Part shown: positions 9,833 through 17,739 of the stretch, in pieces
How the letters are laid out: each line of letters begins with the position of its first letter
How positions within the stretch are numbered: position 1 is the first letter of the stretch
NCBI RefSeq assembly: GCF_900104705.1
Contig: NZ_LT629734.1
Location: forward strand, 2,418,001-2,482,000
Reading direction: 5' to 3'
DNA from: Agrococcus carbonis
GTDB taxonomy: Bacteria > Actinomycetota > Actinomycetes > Actinomycetales > Microbacteriaceae
DNA: 64,000 nt
The notes under the pieces: model-generated
Told to the model about the DNA's origin: nothing
Database searches by the model: none
What the model saw: only the letters and a program-made list of their open reading frames with translations
Program-made: the position numbers and the translations under genes

Positions 9833-12493
9833 GTGCCCACCCGCATCGAGCTGCCCCGACCGCCCGTCGACCCCGAGCCCGCGCCGTTCCCGCTGCTCGC
9901 GAGCCTCGCACCCGTGCTCGGCGCGGGCGCCATGTGGCTGCTGCTGCAGACGCCGACCGTGCTCGTGTTCGCGCTGCTCGGGCCGGTGATCGCCGTCGCG
10001 AGCATGGGCGACGGGCGGCGCAACCGGCGGCGACGGCGCAGGCGCGAGGCCGCGCGCTGGCGCGCGGAGGTGGCCGACGCCGGCCGACGGCTCGACGTCG
10101 CCCTGGACGCGCGCCGCGACGAGCTGCGCGACGCGCACCCGGGGCCGCGCGCGGTCGCCGCGCGGCCGCCCCACGACCCGCTCCGCTGGCGGCGGGAGGC
10201 CGACGCGCCCGTGCCCGTCGTGCTCGGCACCGGCGCGCTGCCCTCGGGCATCGTCGTCGAGGGCACGGTGCCCGCGACCGATCCCGCGGTGCGCAGGGTC
10301 GGGGCCGCCGACGACGCAGCGCGGCTGCGCGCGGCGGCCGCCGCGGTCGACGGCCCGGTCGTGGTGGACGCACGCGAGGGCATCGGCGTCGTCGGGCCCC
10401 CGCTCGTCGCGCACGCGATCGCCCGCGCCGCGGTCGTGCAGGCAGCGGATGCGGTCGCTCCCGATGCCGTCGAGGCGATCGCTCCCGACGACGCGGCCTG
10501 GGACTGGCTGACCGGCCTCCCGCATCCGCTGCACCGCGAACCCGGCCGCGCCGTGCGGCTCGTGGGCGACGGGGTCGACGTCACGGTCGCGGTGGCCGAG
10601 CACGCCGCGCAGCTGCCGCGCGAGTGCCGCATCGTCGTGCACGCGGCGCTCGACGCCGCCCGGGTGGGGGAGCGCTCGTTCGTCCCGGCCGCGATCGCGG
10701 AGCGCGAGGCGGTCTCCGCGGTCGAGACGCTCGCGGCCGCGGCGGCGCACGCCGGCATCCGGGGCGAGGGGGCGCTGCCGCAGCACGTCGACCTCGCGAA
10801 GCTGCCGCGCGCGGCCGGGGGCCTCGCCGCGACGTTCCTCGCGGGCGATCGGCCGATCGAGCTCGACCTCGTGCGCGACGGCCCGCACGCGGTCGTCGGC
10901 GGCACGACCGGCTCGGGCAAGAGCGAGCTGCTCATCGCGTGGGTCGCCGCGATCGCCGCGGGCCGGTCCACGGCCGAGGTCTCGTTCCTCCTGGTCGACT
11001 TCAAGGGCGGCGCCTCCTTCGCCCCGCTCGAGGGCCTCGCGCACGTCGTCGGCGTCATGACCGACCTCGACGAGGCCGGCGCGCGCCGCGCCATCGAGAG
11101 CCTCCGCGCCGAGCTGCGCCGGCGCGAGCGCGCGCTCGCCGAGCAGGGCGCGCGCTCGATCGAGGAGGCAGACGGGCTGCCGCGGCTCGTCATCGTCGTC
11201 GACGAGTTCGCGGCGATGCTGGCGGAGCTGCCCGACCTGCACCGGCTGTTCGTCGACCTCGCCGCGCGCGGCCGCTCCCTCGGCGTCCACCTCGTGCTGT
11301 GCACGCAGCGTCCCGCCGAGGCCGTGCGCGACGCGCTCCTCGCCAACTGCGGCATCCGCATCTCGCTCCGCGTCACCGACGAGCACGACGCGGTCGCCGT
11401 CACCGGCTCGGCCTCGGCCGCCGCGATCCCGCTCGCGGCGCGAGGCCGCTGCGTCGTGCGGGTGGCGGGCGGTGCGACCCGCACGGCGCAGGCGGCGCTC
11501 GCGTCGCCCGAGCACCTCGCCGCGCTCGTCGCGGCCGCCGCCGACCAGCCCCGCATGCCGCGGCCGTGGCGCGAGCCGCTGCCCGAGCGGCTGCCGCTCG
11601 CAGCGGTCGAGGCGAGCGGCGACGCCGTGCGGCTCGGCGTCGTCGACCGGCCCGCCGAGCAGCTCGTCGCCCCCGTCGTCTGGCGCCCGGCGCTCGACGG
11701 GCCGCTGCTCGCGGTCGGGGGAGCCGCGAGCGGCCGCACCGGCGTCGCCGACCTCGTCGCCGCGCAGCTCGGCACGCCGGTCGTCGACCGCGAGGACGCG
11801 CTGTGGGACGCGCTCGCCGAGCCGGGGGCGATCGTCGTCGACGACCTCGACCTGCAGCTCGCGCGCCTCGCCGACGACCAGCAGGCGGCCGTCGTGCAGG
11901 CCCTCGCGCGCCGGATGCGCGAGGGCGCGCCCGTCGCGCTCACAGCGCGGCGCGTGTCGACGGCCATGGGGCAGCTCGCGCCGCTCGCCGAGCTGCGGAT
12001 CCTGCTGCGCATCGCGAGCCGCCAGGAGCACGTCGTCGCCGGCGGCGCGGGGCAGCTCCACGACGGCGCGCTGCCGCCCGGCGCGGGCTGGCTCCACGAC
12101 GAGCGCATCCAGGTCGCGCTCGCCGATGCCCCCGCGCCGCGCCGGCAGCCGCGGTCGGCGCCGCTGCCGAGCGGCCCCGCTGCCGTCGTGCTCGGGCACG
12201 GCGCGACGCTGCCTCCGCCGCTCGCCGGCACCCCCTGGGTGCGGCCGGGCGGCGGCGAGGGGACGCTCGTGGTCGGCACGGTCGCCGAGTGGGAGTCGGC
12301 GTGGGGCGAGCTCGATCGGCTGCGGGCCGAGCGGCCGGTGCTCGTGCTCGGCGTCGACGAGCGGCAGCTCCGCCAGGTGCTGCGGCACGCACCGCTGCCG
12401 CCGCCGATGCGCTCGGCGCCCGCGTGGCTGCTCGCCGAGGGCCGCTTCGAGCGGCTCCGCTACTCGAGGAGCGACGCGAGCGGCGCGGCCTGA
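9833..12493 (+). CDS. FtsK/SpoIIIE-type ATPase, EccC-like (type VII secretion-like)
   Basis: An 886-residue ATPase with two membrane helices near residues 20-60 and then FtsK/SpoIIIE domains, the layout of EccC/YukB secretion motors. The first ATPase domain is intact: GTTGSGKS at residues 357-364, LLVDFKGGASF, and Walker B LVIVVDEF. A second domain (after about residue 600) has a degenerate P-loop, GAASGRTG, although the Asp-rich IVVDDLDL strand persists. EccC proteins usually carry extra non-canonical ATPase domains, so this fits. No gamma domain for DNA-sequence recognition is evident, which argues against a chromosome-segregation FtsK. GTG start: a CATCCT hexamer at 9821-9826 lies 6 nt upstream and could be the -10 of a leaderless transcript. 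The 3' end overlaps the convergent ald gene by 34 bp. No EsxA/WXG100, EccB, EccD or EccE gene is visible here. Confidence 0.85.
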   Translation: MPTRIELPRPPVDPEPAPFPLLASLAPVLGAGAMWLLLQTPTVLVFALLGPVIAVASMGDGRRNRRRRRRREAARWRAEVADAGRRLDVALDARRDELRDAHPGPRAVAARPPHDPLRWRREADAPVPVVLGTGALPSGIVVEGTVPATDPAVRRVGAADDAARLRAAAAAVDGPVVVDAREGIGVVGPPLVAHAIARAAVVQAADAVAPDAVEAIAPDDAAWDWLTGLPHPLHREPGRAVRLVGDGVDVTVAVAEHAAQLPRECRIVVHAALDAARVGERSFVPAAIAEREAVSAVETLAAAAAHAGIRGEGALPQHVDLAKLPRAAGGLAATFLAGDRPIELDLVRDGPHAVVGGTTGSGKSELLIAWVAAIAAGRSTAEVSFLLVDFKGGASFAPLEGLAHVVGVMTDLDEAGARRAIESLRAELRRRERALAEQGARSIEEADGLPRLVIVVDEFAAMLAELPDLHRLFVDLAARGRSLGVHLVLCTQRPAEAVRDALLANCGIRISLRVTDEHDAVAVTGSASAAAIPLAARGRCVVRVAGGATRTAQAALASPEHLAALVAAAADQPRMPRPWREPLPERLPLAAVEASGDAVRLGVVDRPAEQLVAPVVWRPALDGPLLAVGGAASGRTGVADLVAAQLGTPVVDREDALWDALAEPGAIVVDDLDLQLARLADDQQAAVVQALARRMREGAPVALTARRVSTAMGQLAPLAELRILLRIASRQEHVVAGGAGQLHDGALPPGAGWLHDERIQVALADAPAPRRQPRSAPLPSGPAAVVLGHGATLPPPLAGTPWVRPGGGEGTLVVGTVAEWESAWGELDRLRAERPVLVLGVDERQLRQVLRHAPLPPPMRSAPAWLLAEGRFERLRYSRSDASGAA

Positions 12494-13572
12494 GCCTCGA
12501 GCGCCGAGGCGACGGCGGCGTTGGCCACCTGCCCGCCTGTGGTGTTGAGGCCCTCCGCGAGGCCCGCATCCGCCCGCAGCGCGTCGCGCCAGCCGAGGTC
12601 GGCGAGCCGCAGCGTCGCGTGCAGTGTCGCGTTCGTGAGCGCCTCGGTCGCGGTGCGCGGCACGGCGCCCGGGAGGTTCGCCACGCACGCGAAGAGCGTC
12701 TCGTGCACGCGGAACGTGGGGTCGCGATGGGTGGTCGGCCGCGAGTCGGCGAAGCAGCCGCCCTGGTCGATCGCGATGTCGACGAGCACCGAGCCGGGCC
12801 GCATGGCCGCGACCGTCTCGTTCGAGACGAGCTTCGGCGCCTTCGCGCCGGGGATCAGCACCGAGCCGATCACGAGGTCGGCGTCGCGCACCGCCTCGTC
12901 GACCGTGACGCGGTTCGAGTGCAGCGTCTGCACGCGGCCGCCGTAGATCGTGTCGAACTGGCGCAGCCGCGGCAGCGACACGTCGAGCACCGTGACGCGC
13001 GAGCCCAGCCCCACCGCCATCTCGACCGCCGCTGTGCCCGCGACGCCGCCGCCGAGCACGACCGTGTGGCCCGCGCGCGTCCCCGGCACGCCGCCGAGCA
13101 GCAGGCCCGCGCCGCCCGCGGGCGCGGTGAGCAGCCGCGCGCCCTGCACGACCGAGAGCCGGCCGGCGACCTCGCTCATCGGCGCGAGCATCGGCAGCGA
13201 CCCGTCGGGGGCGCGCACCGTCTCGTACGCGATCGCCGTCGTGCCGCGGTCGATGAGGGCTCGCGCGAGCTCGGGCGCGGCGGCGAGGTGCAGGTAGGCG
13301 AAGAGCGTCAGGTCGTCGCGCAGGAAGCCGAGCTCGGGCTCGATGGGCTCCTTCACCTTGAGCACGAGCTGCGCGGCCCACGCCTCGGCGGCCGAGCCGA
13401 CGATGCGCGCGCCGGCCGCCTCGTAGGCCGCATCGGGGATCCCGCTGCCCGCCCCGGCGCCCGTCTCGACGACCACGTCGTGGCCGTGCGCGACGAGCTC
13501 CGTGGCGCCGGTGGCGGTGAGGGCGACGCGAGCCTCGTCGGTCTTGATCTCGCGCGGGACCCCGATCAGCAT
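12460..13572 (-). CDS. ald: alanine dehydrogenase
   Basis: Alanine dehydrogenase, 370 residues, catalysing L-alanine + NAD+ to pyruvate + ammonia + NADH. The N-terminus [18 protein letters not shown] is the family hallmark. The pyruvate-binding Lys/His region (LVLKVKEPI, LFAYLHLAA), the NAD-binding VVLGGGVAGTAAVEMA and the C-terminal DQGGCFADSRPTTH are all present, and the length is typical. The ATG overlaps the stop of the upstream aminotransferase by one base (TGATG), so both come from one mRNA. Its 3' end overlaps the convergent FtsK-like gene. Paired with an aminotransferase it can regenerate pyruvate from the alanine formed, an inference from gene order. Confidence 0.96.
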   Translation of the reverse strand: MLIGVPREIKTDEARVALTATGATELVAHGHDVVVETGAGAGSGIPDAAYEAAGARIVGSAAEAWAAQLVLKVKEPIEPELGFLRDDLTLFAYLHLAAAPELARALIDRGTTAIAYETVRAPDGSLPMLAPMSEVAGRLSVVQGARLLTAPAGGAGLLLGGVPGTRAGHTVVLGGGVAGTAAVEMAVGLGSRVTVLDVSLPRLRQFDTIYGGRVQTLHSNRVTVDEAVRDADLVIGSVLIPGAKAPKLVSNETVAAMRPGSVLVDIAIDQGGCFADSRPTTHRDPTFRVHETLFACVANLPGAVPRTATEALTNATLHATLRLADLGWRDALRADAGLAEGLNTTGGQVANAAVASALEAQAAPLASLLE

Positions 13573-14903
13573 CAGTCGCCCGTGACCTCGGCGATCGCGC
13601 GCCCGATGACCTCGACCGCGTCGCGGATCTGGTCGTCGGTGATCGCGAGGCTCGGCAGGAAGCGCAGCACGTTGTAGTCGGTGCCGGCGGTGAGCACGAG
13701 CACGCCCTCCTTGCCCGCCGCGGCCGAGATCGGCGCGGTCGGGATCGGGGCGCCCGACTCGGGGTCGATGAACTCGATCGCGAGCATCGCGCCCTTGCCG
13801 CGCACCTCGATGATCTCGGGGTGCCGCTCGGCGAGCCCGTCGAGCAGCGGCCGCATCACGCGCTCGACGCGCTGCGCCTCGCCGTTCAGGTCGGCCGACT
13901 CGATCTGCTCGAACACCGCGACCGCCGCGGCGCACGAGACGGGGTTCCCGCCGAACGTGCCGCCGATGCCGCCGGTGTGCACCGAGTCCATGATCTCGGC
14001 GCGGCCGGTGACGCCGGCGAGCGGCATGCCGCCTGCGATGCCCTTGGCCGAGAGCACGAGGTCGGGGACCCAGCCGAAGTGCTCGGAGGCGAAGGTGCGG
14101 CCTGTGCGGGCGATGCCCGACTGCACCTCGTCGGCGATCATGACGACGCCGTTGGCGGTGCACCACTCCTGCATGGCGGGCAGGTAGCCGTCGGCGGGCA
14201 CGATGAAGCCGCCCTCGCCCTGGATGGGCTCGATCACGAGGCAGGCGAGGTCGCTCACGCCGACATGCTTGTCGAGGTAGTACTGGGTGCGCTCGGCGGC
14301 CTCGGCACCGCTCAGGCCGTCCTGCAGCGGGTACGAGCCGGGCGCGTGGAAGATGTCCGAGGCGAGCGGGCCCATGCCGGTCGCGTACGGCGCCGGCTTG
14401 TAGTTCATGGTCATCGTGAGGTTGGTGCGGCCGTGGTAGCCGTGCTCGACGACGGCGACCGCGCGGCGGCCGGTGAACTTGCGGGCGATCTTCACGCCGT
14501 TCTCGACGGCCTCCGAGCCCGAGTTGACGAAGAACGACTTCTTCGCGTGGTCGCCGGGGGTGTGCTTCGCGAGGTACTCGGCGACGCGCACGTAGGGCTC
14601 GTAGGGCGTCGTGCCGAAGAGCGAGTGCGTCAGCTTGCCGACCTGCTCGCGCACGGCCTCGACGACCGCGTCGTTCGTGTGGCCGACCGTCGTGACGCCG
14701 ATGCCGCAGCCGAGGTCGATGAAGCGGTTGCCGTCGACGTCCGTGATGATCGCGTCGTGCGCCTCGGCGATGAAGACGGGCAGCTGGTGGGGGATGCCCT
14801 GCGGCACCGCCGCGGCCTTGCGCTCGAGGAGCGCGCGCGAGTTCGGACCGGGGATCTCGGTGACGATGGAGCGGGTGAGAGCCGGAGCGGCGATGTCAGT
14901 CAT
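13572..14903 (-). CDS. gabT: 4-aminobutyrate aminotransferase family enzyme
   Basis: PLP-dependent class-III aminotransferase, 443 residues, closest in style to actinobacterial GABA transaminases (start phrase [14 protein letters not shown], then [18 protein letters not shown]). The PLP pocket is complete: [29 protein letters not shown], and the Schiff-base lysine in [11 protein letters not shown]. It would transfer the amino group of GABA to 2-oxoglutarate or pyruvate, giving succinate semialdehyde. The adjacent, coupled ald gene hints that pyruvate/alanine could be the acceptor pair, but no succinate-semialdehyde dehydrogenase is next to it. A TAGGCT hexamer 6 nt before the ATG indicates a leaderless promoter shared back-to-back with the OsmC gene. 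Exact substrate is not settled by sequence. Confidence 0.9.
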   Translation of the reverse strand: MTDIAAPALTRSIVTEIPGPNSRALLERKAAAVPQGIPHQLPVFIAEAHDAIITDVDGNRFIDLGCGIGVTTVGHTNDAVVEAVREQVGKLTHSLFGTTPYEPYVRVAEYLAKHTPGDHAKKSFFVNSGSEAVENGVKIARKFTGRRAVAVVEHGYHGRTNLTMTMNYKPAPYATGMGPLASDIFHAPGSYPLQDGLSGAEAAERTQYYLDKHVGVSDLACLVIEPIQGEGGFIVPADGYLPAMQEWCTANGVVMIADEVQSGIARTGRTFASEHFGWVPDLVLSAKGIAGGMPLAGVTGRAEIMDSVHTGGIGGTFGGNPVSCAAAVAVFEQIESADLNGEAQRVERVMRPLLDGLAERHPEIIEVRGKGAMLAIEFIDPESGAPIPTAPISAAAGKEGVLVLTAGTDYNVLRFLPSLAITDDQIRDAVEVIGRAIAEVTGD

Positions 14904-14960
14904 GGCAGAAGCCTACGCCGCGCGCCGTGCCCCGGACAGCGCGCCGCCTAGGCTGGCCGC
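14904..14960. promoter_or_regulatory. divergent leaderless promoters of gabT and OsmC gene
   Basis: Fifty-seven bases separate two divergent ATG codons. On the minus strand TAGGCT (14915-14910) lies exactly 6 nt before the gabT ATG. On the plus strand TAGGCT (14949-14954) lies 6 nt before the OsmC ATG. Neither gene has a Shine-Dalgarno sequence. Transcription starting 6-7 nt after the -10 box would begin at the A of each start codon. Confidence 0.6.
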
Positions 14961-15509
14961 ATGCCGATGCACCACAGCTACGCCGTCGAGGTCGAGTGGA
15001 CCGGGGCGGGCGAGACGGGCACGACCGACTACCGCTCCTACTCGCGCGACCACGTCGTGCGCATCGAGGGGCTGCCCGACATCCTCGGCTCCGCCGACCG
15101 CACGTTCCGCGGCGACCGCGCGCGCCACAACCCCGAGCAGCTGCTGCTCACGGCGCTCGCGCAGTGCCACATGCTGAGCTACCTGCACCAGGCGGTCACG
15201 CGCGGCATCGTCGTGACCGCCTACCGCGACGCGGCGACCGGCTCGATGGAGACCTCGGGGACGGGCGGCCGCTTCACCGAGGCCGTCCTGCACCCGGTCG
15301 TCACGATCACGGATGCGTCGAAGGCGGCGGATGCGCTCGACGCGCACGGGCAGGCCGGCAGGGACTGCTTCATCGCGTCGTCCGTCGCCTTCCCGGTGCG
15401 GCACGAGCCGGTGATCGTCGTCGACGGCGTCGTCGTCGCCGGGCACGGCGCCGGCGAGCAGAGCGAGCCGGACGCTGCGGCGGACGAGCGCGCCGAGGCG
15501 GGCGCCTGA
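14961..15509 (+). CDS. OsmC family peroxiredoxin-like protein
   Basis: OsmC/Ohr-family protein of 182 residues (usual ~140-160). Seen are [11 protein letters not shown], the segment [19 protein letters not shown] with the first redox cysteine, and a second cysteine in [15 protein letters not shown], spaced as in thiol-dependent hydroperoxide reductases. It likely reduces organic hydroperoxides in the cytoplasm. A C-terminal acidic tail of about 25 residues ([16 protein letters not shown]) is extra. It is transcribed from its own leaderless promoter and its TGA overlaps the dxr ATG by one base, so dxr is probably read from the same mRNA. Confidence 0.92.
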   Translation: MPMHHSYAVEVEWTGAGETGTTDYRSYSRDHVVRIEGLPDILGSADRTFRGDRARHNPEQLLLTALAQCHMLSYLHQAVTRGIVVTAYRDAATGSMETSGTGGRFTEAVLHPVVTITDASKAADALDAHGQAGRDCFIASSVAFPVRHEPVIVVDGVVVAGHGAGEQSEPDAAADERAEAGA

Positions 15510-16594
15510 TGGCCCGCCGCCGCATCATCCTGCTCGGCAGCACCGGCTCGATCGGCACGCAGACGCTCGACGTCGTGCGCGCGAACCCTCGCCGCTTCGA
15601 GGTCGTCGGCCTCGTCGCGGGGAGCGACCGCGCCGGGCTCGAGGCGCAGCAGGCCGAGTTCGGCGGCGAGGCGGCGCTCGGCGCCGATGCCGCGGTGACG
15701 ATGATCGAGTCGGTCGAGGCCGACGTCGTCGTGAACGGCATCACCGGATCCGTCGGCCTGGCGCCGACGCTCGCGGCGCTCGCGGCCGGCCGCACCCTCG
15801 CGCTCGCCAACAAGGAGTCGCTCATCGCCGGCGGCGACCTCGTCATGCGCGCGGCCGCGCCCGGTCAGATCGTGCCGGTCGACTCCGAGCACTCCGCCAT
15901 CGCGCAGTGCCTGCGATCGGGCGACCACGGCGAGGTGCGCAGGCTCGTCCTCACCGCATCCGGCGGCCCCTTCCGGGGCTGGAGCCGAGAGCGGATGGCC
16001 GCGGTGAGCCCGGCGGATGCGCTCGCGCACCCGACGTGGGACATGGGTCCGATGGTCACGACGAACTCCGCGACGCTCGTGAACAAGGGGCTCGAGGTGA
16101 TCGAGGCGCACCTGCTGTTCGACGTGCCCTTCGACCGCATCGACGTCACGGTGCACCCGCAGTCGATCGTGCACTCGATGGTCGAGTTCGCCGACGGGTC
16201 GACGATCGCGCAGGCCTCGCCGCCCGACATGCGGCTGCCGATCTCGCTCGGCCTCGACTGGCCGCACCGCATCGCGGGCGTCGGGGCGCCCCTCGACTGG
16301 ACCACCGCATCCGCGTGGACCTTCGAGCCGCTCGACGAGCGCGCGTTCCCCGCCGTGGCGCTCGCGAAGCGCGTGGGCCGGGCCGGCTCGACCTTCCCGG
16401 CCGTCTTCAACGCCGCGAACGAGCAGGCGGTGCACGCCTTCCACGCGGGCGAGATCGGCTTCCTCGACATCATCCCGGCGATCGAGCGCGTGCTCGAGCA
16501 GCACGAGCCGGGCGAGCTGACCCTCGAGGGCGTGCTCGCGGCCGAGCGCTGGGCGCGCCGCGTCGCCGACGAGGTCTGCGGCGTCGACCGGTAG
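15509..16594 (+). CDS. dxr: 1-deoxy-D-xylulose-5-phosphate reductoisomerase, short form
   Basis: DXR converts DXP to MEP with NADPH and a divalent metal in the non-mevalonate isoprenoid pathway; ispG lies 5 kb downstream. At 361 residues it is shorter than the usual ~385-400. NADPH-binding [20 protein letters not shown] (Lys102), the metal site [42 protein letters not shown] and NAANE are all present. The shortage is in one place: only about 40 residues separate LVAG (36-38) from the VVNGITG strand, around 23 fewer than in E. coli DXR, so part of the second Rossmann strand/helix pair is missing. The catalytic set is intact, so it is probably active. ATG overlaps the OsmC stop. Confidence 0.95.
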   Translation: MARRRIILLGSTGSIGTQTLDVVRANPRRFEVVGLVAGSDRAGLEAQQAEFGGEAALGADAAVTMIESVEADVVVNGITGSVGLAPTLAALAAGRTLALANKESLIAGGDLVMRAAAPGQIVPVDSEHSAIAQCLRSGDHGEVRRLVLTASGGPFRGWSRERMAAVSPADALAHPTWDMGPMVTTNSATLVNKGLEVIEAHLLFDVPFDRIDVTVHPQSIVHSMVEFADGSTIAQASPPDMRLPISLGLDWPHRIAGVGAPLDWTTASAWTFEPLDERAFPAVALAKRVGRAGSTFPAVFNAANEQAVHAFHAGEIGFLDIIPAIERVLEQHEPGELTLEGVLAAERWARRVADEVCGVDR

Positions 16595-16612
16595 CGCGTC
16601 CGCCGGTCCGTC

Positions 16613-17026
16613 GATCGAGGAGCGCGCGGCCGGAGGCCGCACGCGTCACGAGATCCGAGGAGCGAACCGCCCCGTCCGTCGATCGAGGAGCGCGCGGCGG
16701 GCTCACCGTCCTGTCCGTCGATCGAGGAGCGCGCGGCGGGCTCACCGTCCTGTCCGTCGATCGAGGAGCGCGCGGCGGGCTCACCGTCCTATCCGTCGAT
16801 CGAGGAGCGCGCGGCCGCAGGCCGCACGCGTCACGAGATCCGAGGAGCGAGCCGCCCCATCCGTCGATCGAGGAGCGCGCGGCGGGCCGGACCGCCCTGT
16901 CCGTCGATCGAGGAGCGCGCGGCGGGCTCACCGTCCTATCCGTCGATCGAGGAGCGCGCGGCGGGCTCACCGTCCTGTCCGTCGATCGAGGAGCGCGCGG
17001 CCGCAGGCCGCACGCGTCACGAGATC
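16613..17026. repeat. array A: nine palindromic elements in a nested higher-order array
   Basis: This fills the 447-bp gap between convergent dxr and the lysozyme-like gene; no gene is seen in it. Elements begin GATCGAGGAGCGCG at 16613, 16681, 16720, 16759, 16798, 16866, 16906, 16945 and 16984. Three are complete (16613-16655, 16798-16840, 16984-17026): an inner hairpin GCGGCC-GCA/GGA-GGCCGC and a right flank CACGCGTCACGAGATC, so the outer arms pair as GATC/GATC. The other six lack the right arm and repeat every 39-40 bp. The pattern is full, three half, full, three half, full, with a super-period of 185-186 bp. Confidence 0.93.
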
Positions 17027-17041
17027 CGAGGAGCGAGCCGC

Positions 17042-17677
17042 CTACCGCGGCGCGAGCACGACCTCGACGCCCGCCCGGTCCACCGCGTCCACGACCGCGC
17101 CCGCGTCGTCCCACCACCTCGCGTAGTGGTCCGGGTCGCGGTTGATCTGCACCGCGTGCGCGACCCGGGTCGGTGCGAGCGCGTCGCGCCCGTCGAGCCG
17201 CGCGAGCGCCCGGTAGAAGAGCACGGCCGAGCCGTACGCATCCATGCGCACCTCGTACGGCCCCCAGCCGGTGCGCTGCTGGAAGAGCCCGCGCGAGTCG
17301 GGCCCCGCATCGTCGCCGTGGTCGATGACGCGCAGGCTCGACTCGCCCATCGCCGTCATGACGCCGATGCGCACGTCGCGCTCCGAGAGCCCGAGATCGC
17401 GCCCCGCGCGCATCACGACGGCCGCGTTCTCGAGCTGCTCGCCGCTCCAGCCGGCGACCGAGCGCGGCAGGTCGCCCTCGACCGTCGCCGACTGCGTCAC
17501 GGGGTCCGGCTCGGGGCGCGTCACGATCCACGCGAGCAGCACCACGAGCAGCAGCCCGATCGCGCCCATCACGACGCCGCGGGCGTCGGAGCCGCGCGCG
17601 ACGCGCTCGGCGACGGGCCGGGAGGCGCGGCGAGCCGGTCGGGCGGCAGGTCGGGCGGCAGAGCGGGCGGCGGGCAC
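17042..17677 (-). CDS. membrane-anchored lysozyme/transglycosylase-like protein
   Basis: A 211-residue protein. An Ala/Arg-rich basic N-terminus is followed by one membrane helix (about residues 33-54, GAIGLLLVVLLAWIV), then an extracytoplasmic domain. The segment IGVMTAMGESSLR.. followed by SRGLFQQRTGWGPYE and a Tyr/Phe-rich helix resembles the lysozyme-like domain seen at the C-terminus of actinobacterial cell-wall hydrolases, where the Glu (here in MGESSL) is the likely acid. It probably cuts or binds peptidoglycan. TACCGT 6 nt before the GTG gives a leaderless promoter, divergent from the protease gene. The 3' end faces array A. The family call is by motif, not by overall identity. Confidence 0.75.
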   Translation of the reverse strand: MPAARSAARPAARPARRASRPVAERVARGSDARGVVMGAIGLLLVVLLAWIVTRPEPDPVTQSATVEGDLPRSVAGWSGEQLENAAVVMRAGRDLGLSERDVRIGVMTAMGESSLRVIDHGDDAGPDSRGLFQQRTGWGPYEVRMDAYGSAVLFYRALARLDGRDALAPTRVAHAVQINRDPDHYARWWDDAGAVVDAVDRAGVEVVLAPR

Positions 17678-17739
17678 GGGCCAACGGTAGGCGCGATCGC
17701 TGTGGGTTCCATAGCCTGCACGGCTACGCTGGCCGATCG
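17678..17739. promoter_or_regulatory. divergent promoters of lysozyme-like gene and rseP-like gene
   Basis: The minus-strand TACCGT (17889 is not meant; the hexamer is the complement of 17684-17689) is 6 nt from the GTG at 17677. The plus-strand TACGCT (17725-17730) is 9 nt from the ATG at 17740. No ribosome-binding site precedes either start. Confidence 0.5.

Noticed and set aside
7088..13381. A very long minus-strand open frame of about 2,100 codons
   Set aside because: It lies opposite clear plus-strand genes (DUF58, transglutaminase-like, FtsK-like) and is Arg/Ala-rich shadow translation typical of GC-rich DNA.
16613..17026. CRISPR array at array A (and arrays D, F)
   Set aside because: Spacers are not unique: the stretches between repeats are repeats themselves. 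The elements are palindromes with varying stems and no cas genes are near.
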